In this document: positions 48,596-55,925 of the stretch, one piece after another
Layout of the letters: each line of letters begins with the position of its first letter
How positions within the stretch are numbered: position 1 is the first letter of the stretch
DNA from: Candidatus Kaiserbacteria bacterium
GTDB taxonomy: Bacteria > Patescibacteriota > Minisyncoccia > Phycocordibacterales > JABAAK01
Length of the DNA stretch: 55,925 nt
Assembly: GCA_028820405.1 (NCBI GenBank)
Contig: JAPPJI010000026.1
Span: forward strand, 1-55,925
Reading direction: 5' to 3'
Made by a program: the position numbers and the translations under genes
Notes under the pieces: generated by a model
The model's input: only the letters and a program-made list of their open reading frames with translations
What the model was told of the DNA's origin: nothing
The model's database searches: none

Positions 48596-50896
48596 ATGTC
48601 GTGCCTTGACCGTCTTACCTCCTTTCCATTTCAAGTACTCCTCCTTCTGGTTGTTGTTGCGGTAAGTGTTGTTGTCAGCCTCGCTTTTAACAACGCTCGT
48701 AGTCAGATTGCCCAACACTGCTCGTGGTGGCCGGTTGTCTCATATATGTGGAACGAGAATATTGATACCTGGGCACGGACCTCACCGGTACTGAATATCG
48801 GCGGGTTCGGAGATATTATCTCCGGATCAGATCCGCCAACTTGTGACTCTCCAAACCCGATTGAGAGCAGAAACCCGTCATTCGGTTTCCTGCAGTACTA
48901 TCACGACAACGATCCTGATTGTCCCTACTCGCAGCGTGGCTGCTGGAAAGCCTATGACACGCTCACCATCGGCAAACTGCTCGGCTATGCATGGGCACCG
49001 CTCTTTGGTGAAGTTCGCTTCTCTGAGAATGAGTTTCCGCCGAACCAGAGTTGCTATGGACTTACCGGAGCAGATAGGCAGCCCCGCGTCATCTCTTTCC
49101 TTGATCAGGGCAGCCTCCGCTTCACCATCTCCGGCTGTGCGTACGTTCCGTTTTTCAATGACTGGATCCTCTTTTCAAAATACCGATCAGACGGCACGGT
49201 GCTGACCGATTCGAAGATTCCGAGCTCGTGGGAAGGTGTTGTTGTGAACGCACACGCCACGAGCAGTCTTGTGCGGAATCGGATAACACTTGCTCAAGCA
49301 CCGTATTTGAAAATGTTTAACTGCGGCTGGTCAGCAAAGGGAGGGTATTGGTCATTCGGTCCGAACCAATCAAGCACCACCGGCTGTCTGCCGAATACTC
49401 ACTCATACATTCAGGGCGGATCAAATACCCAGGGCGACTCCTATGCTCGATTTTTTGAGAGTGTTGCGGGGAAAGTTGTCCTGAACTCACTTCGATCAAG
49501 TGCACGGGTCGGGCAGACGATTGCATACAACGTGCAGTGTCCGCAGGGGTACAAGAAGGTTACCTTTATCATCACCGAGCAGGGATCGTCCGGCACGCCG
49601 GTTGAACGGGTGCACACACCGTACGACCTCACGTACGAACAGGTGTTCTCAACCAGCATTACCGATATTAAGATTCGTTGCGAAGATCTGTCCGGTCTGT
49701 TCCCGGGTCAGAAGGATTCCGGTTCTGTGGCAGGTGTCTACGTTGACGTATTCTTTGTCCCTGTCTTTGAAGTCTCACCGGAGGTGATTGCAGAAGGTGG
49801 GTTTGTCAGCTTCAGCGGTATTGTGAGTAACTGGGGTGATCCGGACAACAACGCGGTGTGCAGTATCTATGACCGGACACCGGGTCGTCCGCACCGATTG
49901 GTGCAGGAGTTTCCTGCCCAAGGTCTGAACAACCGAGTGGACGGAAAAGAGGTGGTGGTGCGGGATACGGTATATGAACTTGAGTGCCGATACCTGAATG
50001 AGGCGGCGACACAACAGTTGCGGGACGGGACGGTGACGGATCCGACGACTTTTGCGGACACGTACTGGGAGACAACATCACCGGTCCGGTCTGTTGTTAA
50101 AGTGTTCCCGAGCCGTGTTGATGAGCGTAATGTCATCACTGACGATGTCTGTGTCCCGCGTCTGACAAAAACCGGTATCGGAACGGCGAATGAAAAGGTG
50201 ACGGTCTCGATACAGGGGGGTGCCGGCTGTGTTTCAGATGCTGCGTCTATCCAGGAAATCCGTGTCTACGCCCTCTCTCACGGCGGATCCATCACCAACC
50301 CGTTTGCATCGGTCAATTCGCAGTCAATCGTACAGAAGACGGTGTATACAAAAGGATCGCTGCTCAGTGATGCATGTTCGAAAACACTCACGACAGCGAG
50401 ACGAAAGGAGCTGGTGAACCAGGAGCACCCGGACATTTTCTCTGAGGTGGAAAAGAGCGGTAAGAAGGATGTTGAAGTGATTGACAACTGTGCCGCTGAC
50501 GGTATTGCGGACATTGCGGTTGAGCGGTCTGATCTGTCGAGAACAAACAAGGAGTTTTCCGGGAAAGTGTTCGTTGCTGAAGTGGTGACCAATGACGGTC
50601 GCCGAAGTGAGAAGGTAGTGCTGCCGATTTCGTGCGAAAATCCGCCCTGTTCGGGGGATAGCAGTATTCAACAAACTGCAATAGTTGGGCAGTGTTCGTG
50701 TTCTGAAACAACCGTTGCATGTCTGTCGGGCGGATCAAGTCAGGTCGGATCCACCGTCTATAGCAAGAGGAACTACTCCGGGTGCGGTGTTGACAGTGTC
50801 GGCTGGACGCGTTCAAGGCAGTGGACCTGCTCTGCGGGTACGGCATGTCGGGAGGTGATCTGTACCAACATTGAACGTTCGTGTACGAAAAAGTAA
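48596..50896 (+). CDS. Large exported Cys-containing protein, unknown
   Basis: The 766-residue protein has an N-terminal signal or anchor helix (FQVLLLLVVVAVSVVVSLAF) and a long extracytoplasmic part with many Cys, aromatic residues and Ser/Gly. The first 300 residues look globular (WAPLFGEVRFSENEF, SYIQGGSNTQGDSYARFF). The later part holds at least two beta-sandwich-like segments (SARVGQTIAYNVQCPQGYKK, VSPEVIAEGGFVSFSGIVS) as in surface proteins. The end is again Cys-rich (CSCSETTVACLSGGSS). I recognise no enzyme motif. ATG 48596 is chosen over TTG 48590. It probably forms a surface-protein group with the genes downstream. Confidence 0.6.
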   Translation: MSCLDRLTSFPFQVLLLLVVVAVSVVVSLAFNNARSQIAQHCSWWPVVSYMWNENIDTWARTSPVLNIGGFGDIISGSDPPTCDSPNPIESRNPSFGFLQYYHDNDPDCPYSQRGCWKAYDTLTIGKLLGYAWAPLFGEVRFSENEFPPNQSCYGLTGADRQPRVISFLDQGSLRFTISGCAYVPFFNDWILFSKYRSDGTVLTDSKIPSSWEGVVVNAHATSSLVRNRITLAQAPYLKMFNCGWSAKGGYWSFGPNQSSTTGCLPNTHSYIQGGSNTQGDSYARFFESVAGKVVLNSLRSSARVGQTIAYNVQCPQGYKKVTFIITEQGSSGTPVERVHTPYDLTYEQVFSTSITDIKIRCEDLSGLFPGQKDSGSVAGVYVDVFFVPVFEVSPEVIAEGGFVSFSGIVSNWGDPDNNAVCSIYDRTPGRPHRLVQEFPAQGLNNRVDGKEVVVRDTVYELECRYLNEAATQQLRDGTVTDPTTFADTYWETTSPVRSVVKVFPSRVDERNVITDDVCVPRLTKTGIGTANEKVTVSIQGGAGCVSDAASIQEIRVYALSHGGSITNPFASVNSQSIVQKTVYTKGSLLSDACSKTLTTARRKELVNQEHPDIFSEVEKSGKKDVEVIDNCAADGIADIAVERSDLSRTNKEFSGKVFVAEVVTNDGRRSEKVVLPISCENPPCSGDSSIQQTAIVGQCSCSETTVACLSGGSSQVGSTVYSKRNYSGCGVDSVGWTRSRQWTCSAGTACREVICTNIERSCTKK

Positions 50897-50918
50897 TTTA
50901 GAATGGTAAGAAGGTAGT

Positions 50919-52148
50919 ATGAATACTCACACGGCAACAGTGCATCAGCAGTTTGAACCAATCTTTCAGTACGTTGATGGTGACGATGGTGATATTGTTG
51001 ATTCTGTTGTGGTAGATCGGTTTGCCGGTGAACCTGATAGTATCAAACAACTCAAGCTCCTTTCGGAGATGACGGTTGCGGACATGCTCACCTGTATTGA
51101 GCGGTTTGCCTCGCCGAAAGGATTGCACCATTTTCTCAATCGATTGACGTTGTATCAGGAAAACCTGCTGGAAAAAGGGGTTAATCCCCGGGATATAAAA
51201 GTCGGTATTGTTCGTGATGCACTCTTTTCAATGATGGCGGACACGCCGGAGCGTGCGATATACGATGACGCTCATGATATTGTGTGCGAGAGTTGTGGGG
51301 AAGAGAACGCTCTTCCGCAACTTCGCGGCCGCTATTCTCATGTCAGTGACGGCGGTGTCGGATTTATGTATCCCGCACTGCAAGGTCTTTACCTTGAAGC
51401 GTCGGATCAAAGTGAACGGGAAGGTGATGAATTCGTTTCAGATCCGGTTGATATTGCGTCTGAGTGGCTTGCCGAAGCGGCACACTACCTCGCACCGGGT
51501 GAGCAGTTTCGAAACATGCGGGCACTGCAAGAAGCTCTCTCATGGGCTCAAATACAGGACTCAGTACTTCGCGAACGTCTTCGAAAGATGCATCACCAGG
51601 GTGAATCACTCAAAAACCTCCGTCGATTTACCGCTTCGCCGGATCAGGAAAACCTGCTCCACAAAGCCGTTGTCTTGCACGACAGTTTGTCCGACACTTA
51701 CTCGCCGATTGACTGGATCAACCACGCACCGTTTCCCTCTATCACTCGTGCACATCAGTCTCTTCAGGACGGATCAATGCTTGATGATATTGTTTCCGGT
51801 GAAGTCGTGTATATCATCCTCGGGGAAGAGCGGGGTGAGGATGATGTTGCCGCCGTTCAGTCACTGTTTGGAAAGGCAAAGCACGGTCTCTCTTCCGTTC
51901 GGAGAGATTTGGAGAATATGGTGAAAGTGGCAACGATCCTCTCAGAGCAATCGTGTCCGTATTCCTTCGGTGATGTTTCGCAAATTGCCTCCGAACGTTT
52001 TGACGGACTCTCACATGCTCTGCACCAGTATGATCTTGAAGCGGTGAAGGAATACCTCCGCTCCGGTGTCAGTCTGCGTGATGCGATGCGGGGTGCGGAC
52101 AGCAGCGTGTCATTGCTCTCTGACGACGCCGTTGCTAACGTGTCGTAG
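50919..52148 (+). CDS. Unknown soluble protein
   Basis: This 409-residue protein has no signal peptide or membrane segment. It is acidic and mostly helical, with VCESCGEENALP giving one Cys pair and a final stretch HALHQYDLEAVKEYLRSGVS that looks like one ankyrin-type helix pair. I recognise no family. AAGAAGG lies 5 nt before the ATG. It follows the 48596 gene by 22 nt on the same strand, so the two may be cotranscribed although one is exported and the other is not. Confidence 0.55.
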   Translation: MNTHTATVHQQFEPIFQYVDGDDGDIVDSVVVDRFAGEPDSIKQLKLLSEMTVADMLTCIERFASPKGLHHFLNRLTLYQENLLEKGVNPRDIKVGIVRDALFSMMADTPERAIYDDAHDIVCESCGEENALPQLRGRYSHVSDGGVGFMYPALQGLYLEASDQSEREGDEFVSDPVDIASEWLAEAAHYLAPGEQFRNMRALQEALSWAQIQDSVLRERLRKMHHQGESLKNLRRFTASPDQENLLHKAVVLHDSLSDTYSPIDWINHAPFPSITRAHQSLQDGSMLDDIVSGEVVYIILGEERGEDDVAAVQSLFGKAKHGLSSVRRDLENMVKVATILSEQSCPYSFGDVSQIASERFDGLSHALHQYDLEAVKEYLRSGVSLRDAMRGADSSVSLLSDDAVANVS

Positions 52149-52170
52149 TTTCGTGTAGTATGGACAATAT

Positions 52171-52761
52171 ATGGCAGACAGGGTGCAAAAAGGGAACCGG
52201 TTGGCAATAACTTTGGTTGTGTGCACTCTTGCCCTCATCGCATTCTTCACTGTCTCCAATGGTCAGCAACCTCCTTCTGCGGTCACTGACACGACTGCCG
52301 ACAGCAATCCGGTGCGGGGTACCTACGATGTATTGGAAGATTTACTGACAAACCCACAGTATGCACATGAGTTGTGGGGTATGACCATGTCAGTGTATGT
52401 GTCAAGGAACGTACGGAATCAGTCCTCAGGTCATATTCATCTTGAGTGGAATGACAATGCCTTTGATCAGTCGGCAGACACACTGCCGGAACAGAAACAG
52501 CCCCGAAAGGCTGTCTTAGCACTTGCTGAGAAGGTGTTTGTTGACACGGAAGGCATGAAAGCAAAGTACGCAGCATGTCTTGACGCGGTGGTGGAAGAGC
52601 TGCGGGGACGGGGACCCGGCTACCTCGACCCGCCCTATGAAGGATCATGGCACTACTACAAGAGTGACGTTGCGGAAGGTGAGGAAGTTTCTTGCAAGGC
52701 AGAAAGAAAGTATGCGGGAGAGCCGATGCTCATAAAAGCTCGTTTTTTGATAAAGAGGTAG
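52171..52761 (+). CDS. Small membrane-anchored protein, unknown
   Basis: The 196-residue protein has one N-terminal hydrophobic segment (LAITLVVCTLALIAFFTVSN) and an extracytoplasmic body of mixed character (YDVLEDLLTNPQYAHELWGM, YLDPPYEGSWHYYKSDV). Two or three Cys are present. TAGTAT ends 9 nt before ATG 52171. Family unknown. A hairpin AACACT/AGTGTT inside GTGC/GCAC (about 52773-52813) followed by TTTTCTTT could end its transcript. Confidence 0.55.
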   Translation: MADRVQKGNRLAITLVVCTLALIAFFTVSNGQQPPSAVTDTTADSNPVRGTYDVLEDLLTNPQYAHELWGMTMSVYVSRNVRNQSSGHIHLEWNDNAFDQSADTLPEQKQPRKAVLALAEKVFVDTEGMKAKYAACLDAVVEELRGRGPGYLDPPYEGSWHYYKSDVAEGEEVSCKAERKYAGEPMLIKARFLIKR

Positions 52762-52772
52762 GGTCGGTTAAG

Positions 52773-52821
52773 TTGTGCAAAACACTCCCGTTTTATCAGT
52801 GTTCCGCGGCACTTTTCTTTA
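52773..52821 (+). terminator. Possible terminator after the 52171 gene
   Basis: Nested arms GTGC/GCAC and AACACT/AGTGTT with an 11-nt loop, followed by TTTTCTTT. The stem has an internal loop, so strength is uncertain. Confidence 0.45.
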
Positions 52822-52933
52822 TACACACATGAGGGGGGGGCAGGTCTTTATTGCTGGTAGAATAAAAAACATAGATTGGTGCCGAGTGTCTGTGTATGTG
52901 CAATATTAACCAACAACAATAATTCTTGTTCCT

Positions 52934-55925
52934 ATGATTACTCTTCCTTTTCAAATTAAACTGCAAGGTAGGCGATTACTTATATTCCTTGTCGCCAGTT
53001 TTCTTGTCTTCGTTTCCCTCACCACGGTTTTTGCACAGACCGCACCGACGGGGGTGACACTGCTTTCGAACCTTAGCGGAGCAACAAGTTCCGACAGTCG
53101 TATAGACACAGGCAACCAAGCCGTTTCCTTTCGTACCCTTGGAGCGGCCAGCCTGACAAGTGTTAAGGTTGATGTGAGTGTTCGGGGAGGTGGTAGCACA
53201 AATTCTGTCATTACAGTAAAAATATTCGGTGCTGATAATCAAAATAAGCCCACGGGTTCCGCCCTTGCAACGAAAACTATTCCGTCGGGTACCACTGAGG
53301 GTGCAGTAACGGTGACGTTTGATACGGCAGTGAGTCTTTCTGCCAATACTGTGTATGCGATTTCAGTAGGTAGCGGTGATAGGGACGACCGGGTAAATCA
53401 GACAGGTAATAGCGTTCGTGACCAGGGATCTCAGTGGAATTTTCGAAATAATCACTTTCATAATGGTTCAGCATGGACAACATCTGGCGGTTCATTGTGG
53501 AAGATGCAGCTGATCGGAACACCTACTGCCGGTATTGCGATAAAAGAGCCGAACTCCACCCCTGCAAACAACAAAGAGATAACAGCGTTTGTAAACATTA
53601 CCGGGACAAGCAATGCAAGTGGGTACTCAAAGTACGGTCTTGTATCTCAAGATAGTGAGTGTGCTCTCAGTAACAACGCTGATAGCGTATTTTCTAGCTA
53701 CACCTCCGGGACTACCATCACTCTGAATTCTGTGAGTGACAACGGTAAGAAAGCGTGTTTCCTCGCGTATGACGGCACCAACGGAGTAACCGCATTATCA
53801 GCAGCTATTGCCGGTATTCGTGGTACACCGAGTATCACCATCACCAATCCTGCAAACACCAACCCCGCACAGAGTAAAACGATATCTGCAGTTGATAATA
53901 TTGTTAGCACAACCGCCTGGCACTACGTAAAAGTGGCAAGTAGTAAAACCAGTTGTGTCGCGGCTGACTTCAGCGGCACACCAACCGCATACACCGAAGG
54001 GACAAGCATTACGCTCGATGTAGAGTCGTACAACGACAGTAAGATTTGTTTCCGGTCAGCACTGACCGGCACCGGCACTGGCTATGCAATCTCCGACATC
54101 ATTGACGGCATTGACGCCACGGCGCCGGGTGTACGATCTTTCATTTCGTCAAACCAACTGTGGACAACTGACGACGACAGCGGTACCACCACCATGCACT
54201 ACGTCAAATATAGTACTTCTGATGATACCAAGACGTGTGACAGCACGGCGTTCACCGGATCACCAACTACCTACACCGAAGGGACACGCCTGAACCTTGT
54301 TGAAGCAGATAACGGTCAGACCTACTGTTTCCGCTCTGTTGACCAGGTGGGGAATACCGGTTACCGAGGTAGCGAAATCAACAGAATTGACACCACCGCA
54401 CCGTCAATCACCATCACCCTCGAACTATCAAATGCGAGAATAAAGGCAGAAGATGATGAGGGAGGAACCTCTATGTACTACCTCAAGAAAACAGATAGTA
54501 GTTGTACAAGTAGTGGCCTCAGCGGCTCACCAACTACCTACACCGAAGGAGAATGGATCCCGTTAGCAGCGGCAGACAATAGTAAAAAGTTTTGCTTCAT
54601 ATCTGTTGACTCAGGTAATAACGTAGGATACGCCCTCTCCGGTGCAATCTCCGGCATTGTTGACGCACCGACCGTCACCGTCACCAACCCTGCCAACACT
54701 GATCCGGCGAAGACAAAGACCTTCTCCGCTGTAGACGACTACCACAATACGGATAACCCCACCACCTGGCATCGTGCATTCGTTGCAAGCAGTGAAGACT
54801 GTGACGATGCGGACTTCTCCGGCACACCAACCGCATACACCGAGGGAGCGGATGTGGTTCTCAATGACGAAGCAAATAACAGCAAACGAATCTGTTTTAA
54901 ATCAGCAAGCGGAAGTGATATCGGCTACGGTCTCTCTAATGTCATCGGCGGTATCGACGCCACGGCACCGGTAGTAACGGTTACCGGTCCTGCAAACACC
55001 AACCCTGCACAGAGCAAGGTCGTCTCCGCGGCAGACAATGACAGCGGTACCACCACCTGGGTATACCAGAAGGTGGCCAGTGCTTCATCGAAAACCAGCT
55101 GCTCCGCATCAGACTTCTCCGGATCAGAGAGCACCTACACGGAAGGAACTGACATCACCCTCTCTGCAGAGGGAGACAACGGCAGCAAGATCTGTTTCCG
55201 GTCAACAGACCAGGCAGGAAACATCGGGTACGGTATCTCTGTACTCATCGGCGGCATCGACACCACCGCACCGACGATCACCATCACCAACCCGAACACG
55301 AACCCTGCACAGAGCAAGGTCGTCTCCGCGGCAGACGGTGACAGCACCACTACCACCTGGCACTCTGCAAAAGTAAGTGACGCTAACTGTGATGCAACGG
55401 ACTTCACCGGATCACCGACCGGATACACGGAAGGAGGTGACATCACCCTCTCCGCAGAGGGAGACAACGGCAAACGAATCTGTTTCCGATCCGTTGACCG
55501 TGCAGGCAACACTGCCTTTGCAATATCAAACGCCATTGCAGGTATCGACACCACCGCACCGACGGTAACGGTTACCGGTCCTGCAAACACCAACCCTGCA
55601 CAGGGCAAGTCCGTCAAAGCAGCAGACGATGATTCCACCGCAACCACCTGGGTATACCAGAGGGTGGCCAGTGCTTCATCGAAAACCAGCTGCTCTGCAT
55701 CAGACTTCTCCAGTCCGGAGACATACATCGAAAATTCTTTTGTTGACAGTGACTCAGAGTCAGAAAACGGCAGCAAACTCTGTTTCCGGTCAACAGACGG
55801 GGCAGGAAACATCGGGTACGGTATCTCTGCACTCATTGCAGGTATCGACACCACCGCACCGACTATTACGATCACCAACCCGAACACGAACCCTGCGACA
55901 AGTAAAATTGTCACCGCAGCAGATG
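52934..55925 (+). CDS. Giant repetitive exported protein (adhesin-like), partial at 3' end
   Basis: An open frame of 997 codons runs from ATG 52934 past the end of the window. Residues 16-37 form a signal peptide (LIFLVASFLVFVSLTTVFAQ). Next comes a beta-sandwich-like domain of about 150 residues (SFRTLGAASLTSVKVDVSV) and then eight complete repeats of about 90 residues and a ninth cut by the window. Each has the pattern TAPTxTxTxPANTNPA...W...C...F(S/T)GxPTxYTEG...DNGxKxCFRS...GYxxSxxIxGI with two Cys that probably form a disulfide. Repeats 6-9 are very alike in DNA, a sign of recent duplication. The layout is that of a surface adhesin or stalk. Confidence 0.85.
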   Translation, partial: MITLPFQIKLQGRRLLIFLVASFLVFVSLTTVFAQTAPTGVTLLSNLSGATSSDSRIDTGNQAVSFRTLGAASLTSVKVDVSVRGGGSTNSVITVKIFGADNQNKPTGSALATKTIPSGTTEGAVTVTFDTAVSLSANTVYAISVGSGDRDDRVNQTGNSVRDQGSQWNFRNNHFHNGSAWTTSGGSLWKMQLIGTPTAGIAIKEPNSTPANNKEITAFVNITGTSNASGYSKYGLVSQDSECALSNNADSVFSSYTSGTTITLNSVSDNGKKACFLAYDGTNGVTALSAAIAGIRGTPSITITNPANTNPAQSKTISAVDNIVSTTAWHYVKVASSKTSCVAADFSGTPTAYTEGTSITLDVESYNDSKICFRSALTGTGTGYAISDIIDGIDATAPGVRSFISSNQLWTTDDDSGTTTMHYVKYSTSDDTKTCDSTAFTGSPTTYTEGTRLNLVEADNGQTYCFRSVDQVGNTGYRGSEINRIDTTAPSITITLELSNARIKAEDDEGGTSMYYLKKTDSSCTSSGLSGSPTTYTEGEWIPLAAADNSKKFCFISVDSGNNVGYALSGAISGIVDAPTVTVTNPANTDPAKTKTFSAVDDYHNTDNPTTWHRAFVASSEDCDDADFSGTPTAYTEGADVVLNDEANNSKRICFKSASGSDIGYGLSNVIGGIDATAPVVTVTGPANTNPAQSKVVSAADNDSGTTTWVYQKVASASSKTSCSASDFSGSESTYTEGTDITLSAEGDNGSKICFRSTDQAGNIGYGISVLIGGIDTTAPTITITNPNTNPAQSKVVSAADGDSTTTTWHSAKVSDANCDATDFTGSPTGYTEGGDITLSAEGDNGKRICFRSVDRAGNTAFAISNAIAGIDTTAPTVTVTGPANTNPAQGKSVKAADDDSTATTWVYQRVASASSKTSCSASDFSSPETYIENSFVDSDSESENGSKLCFRSTDGAGNIGYGISALIAGIDTTAPTITITNPNTNPATSKIVTAAD

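Noticed and set aside
55135-55914. Minus-strand open frame of 259 codons inside the repeat gene
   Set aside because: It mirrors the codon pattern of the plus-strand repeats (S, V and P runs), lacks start signals, and the plus frame has a signal peptide and clear repeats; it is a shadow of the giant gene.

Overview
The window looks like a chromosomal segment of a Patescibacteria (Candidate Phyla Radiation) bacterium, probably of the Parcubacteria type. The reasons are the short, domain-trimmed versions of universal proteins (trigger factor without its isomerase domain, DNA polymerase I without its proofreading domain), the PrgI / split VirB4 / VirB2-like gene cluster next to yidC, single-gene information-processing loci, and the absence of biosynthetic pathways. 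TGA acts as a stop codon throughout (tsaE, virB4-like, HNH gene), so this is not a lineage that reads TGA as glycine. The window holds the replication-origin neighbourhood (rnpA-rpmH / dnaA / dnaN).

Layout. 1-9.7 kb: protein folding and turnover (tig, clpP), HU, triosephosphate isomerase and phosphoglycerate kinase, a nitroreductase, malic enzyme, a HIT hydrolase, recJ, comEC. 9.7-10.9 kb: an ankyrin-repeat gene and two tandem small RNAs on the minus strand. 10.9-17.4 kb: a type IV secretion-like cluster ending in yidC. 17.4-22 kb: rnpA, rpmH, dnaA, a probable oriC, dnaN. 22-32.9 kb: penicillin-binding protein, ruvC, yebC, two more structured RNAs, ruvB, a PilB/GspE ATPase, tsaE, polA, holA. 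33.0-33.5 kb: four structured RNAs, three of them tandem paralogues. 33.5-41.9 kb: S9 peptidase, an AAA ATPase with a nuclease-like tail, tRNA-Lys, a lamin-tail-like protein, ruvA, rpsT, metG, a trypsin-like protease. 42-48.3 kb is an accessory island: three exported or membrane proteins with strong ribosome binding sites, an AlbA_2/HATPase protein, a 62-bp tandem repeat, and a three-gene MotB-like / MotA-like / HNH operon that resembles a compact Zorya anti-phage system with its first two genes in reverse order. 48.4-55.9 kb: tRNA-Arg(GCG), three exported or unknown proteins, and a very large repetitive exported protein that runs off the window.

Two themes cross the whole window. First, most housekeeping genes have a TATACT-like -10 box ending only 6-10 nt before the start codon and no Shine-Dalgarno sequence, so their mRNAs should be leaderless or nearly so. 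Several accessory genes instead carry strong Shine-Dalgarno sequences and hairpin terminators. Second, at least eight short intergenic transcripts (about 70-160 nt) can be predicted from a -10 box, internal hairpins and an intrinsic terminator. Seven of the eight expose GGGAG- or CUCC-type motifs in or near loops, and the eighth (25916-26072) has G-rich and C-rich segments of the same kind; such motifs could pair with each other or with Shine-Dalgarno sites. These RNAs and the Zorya-like operon are the most interesting content. All calls come from reading the sequence; no database search was run.
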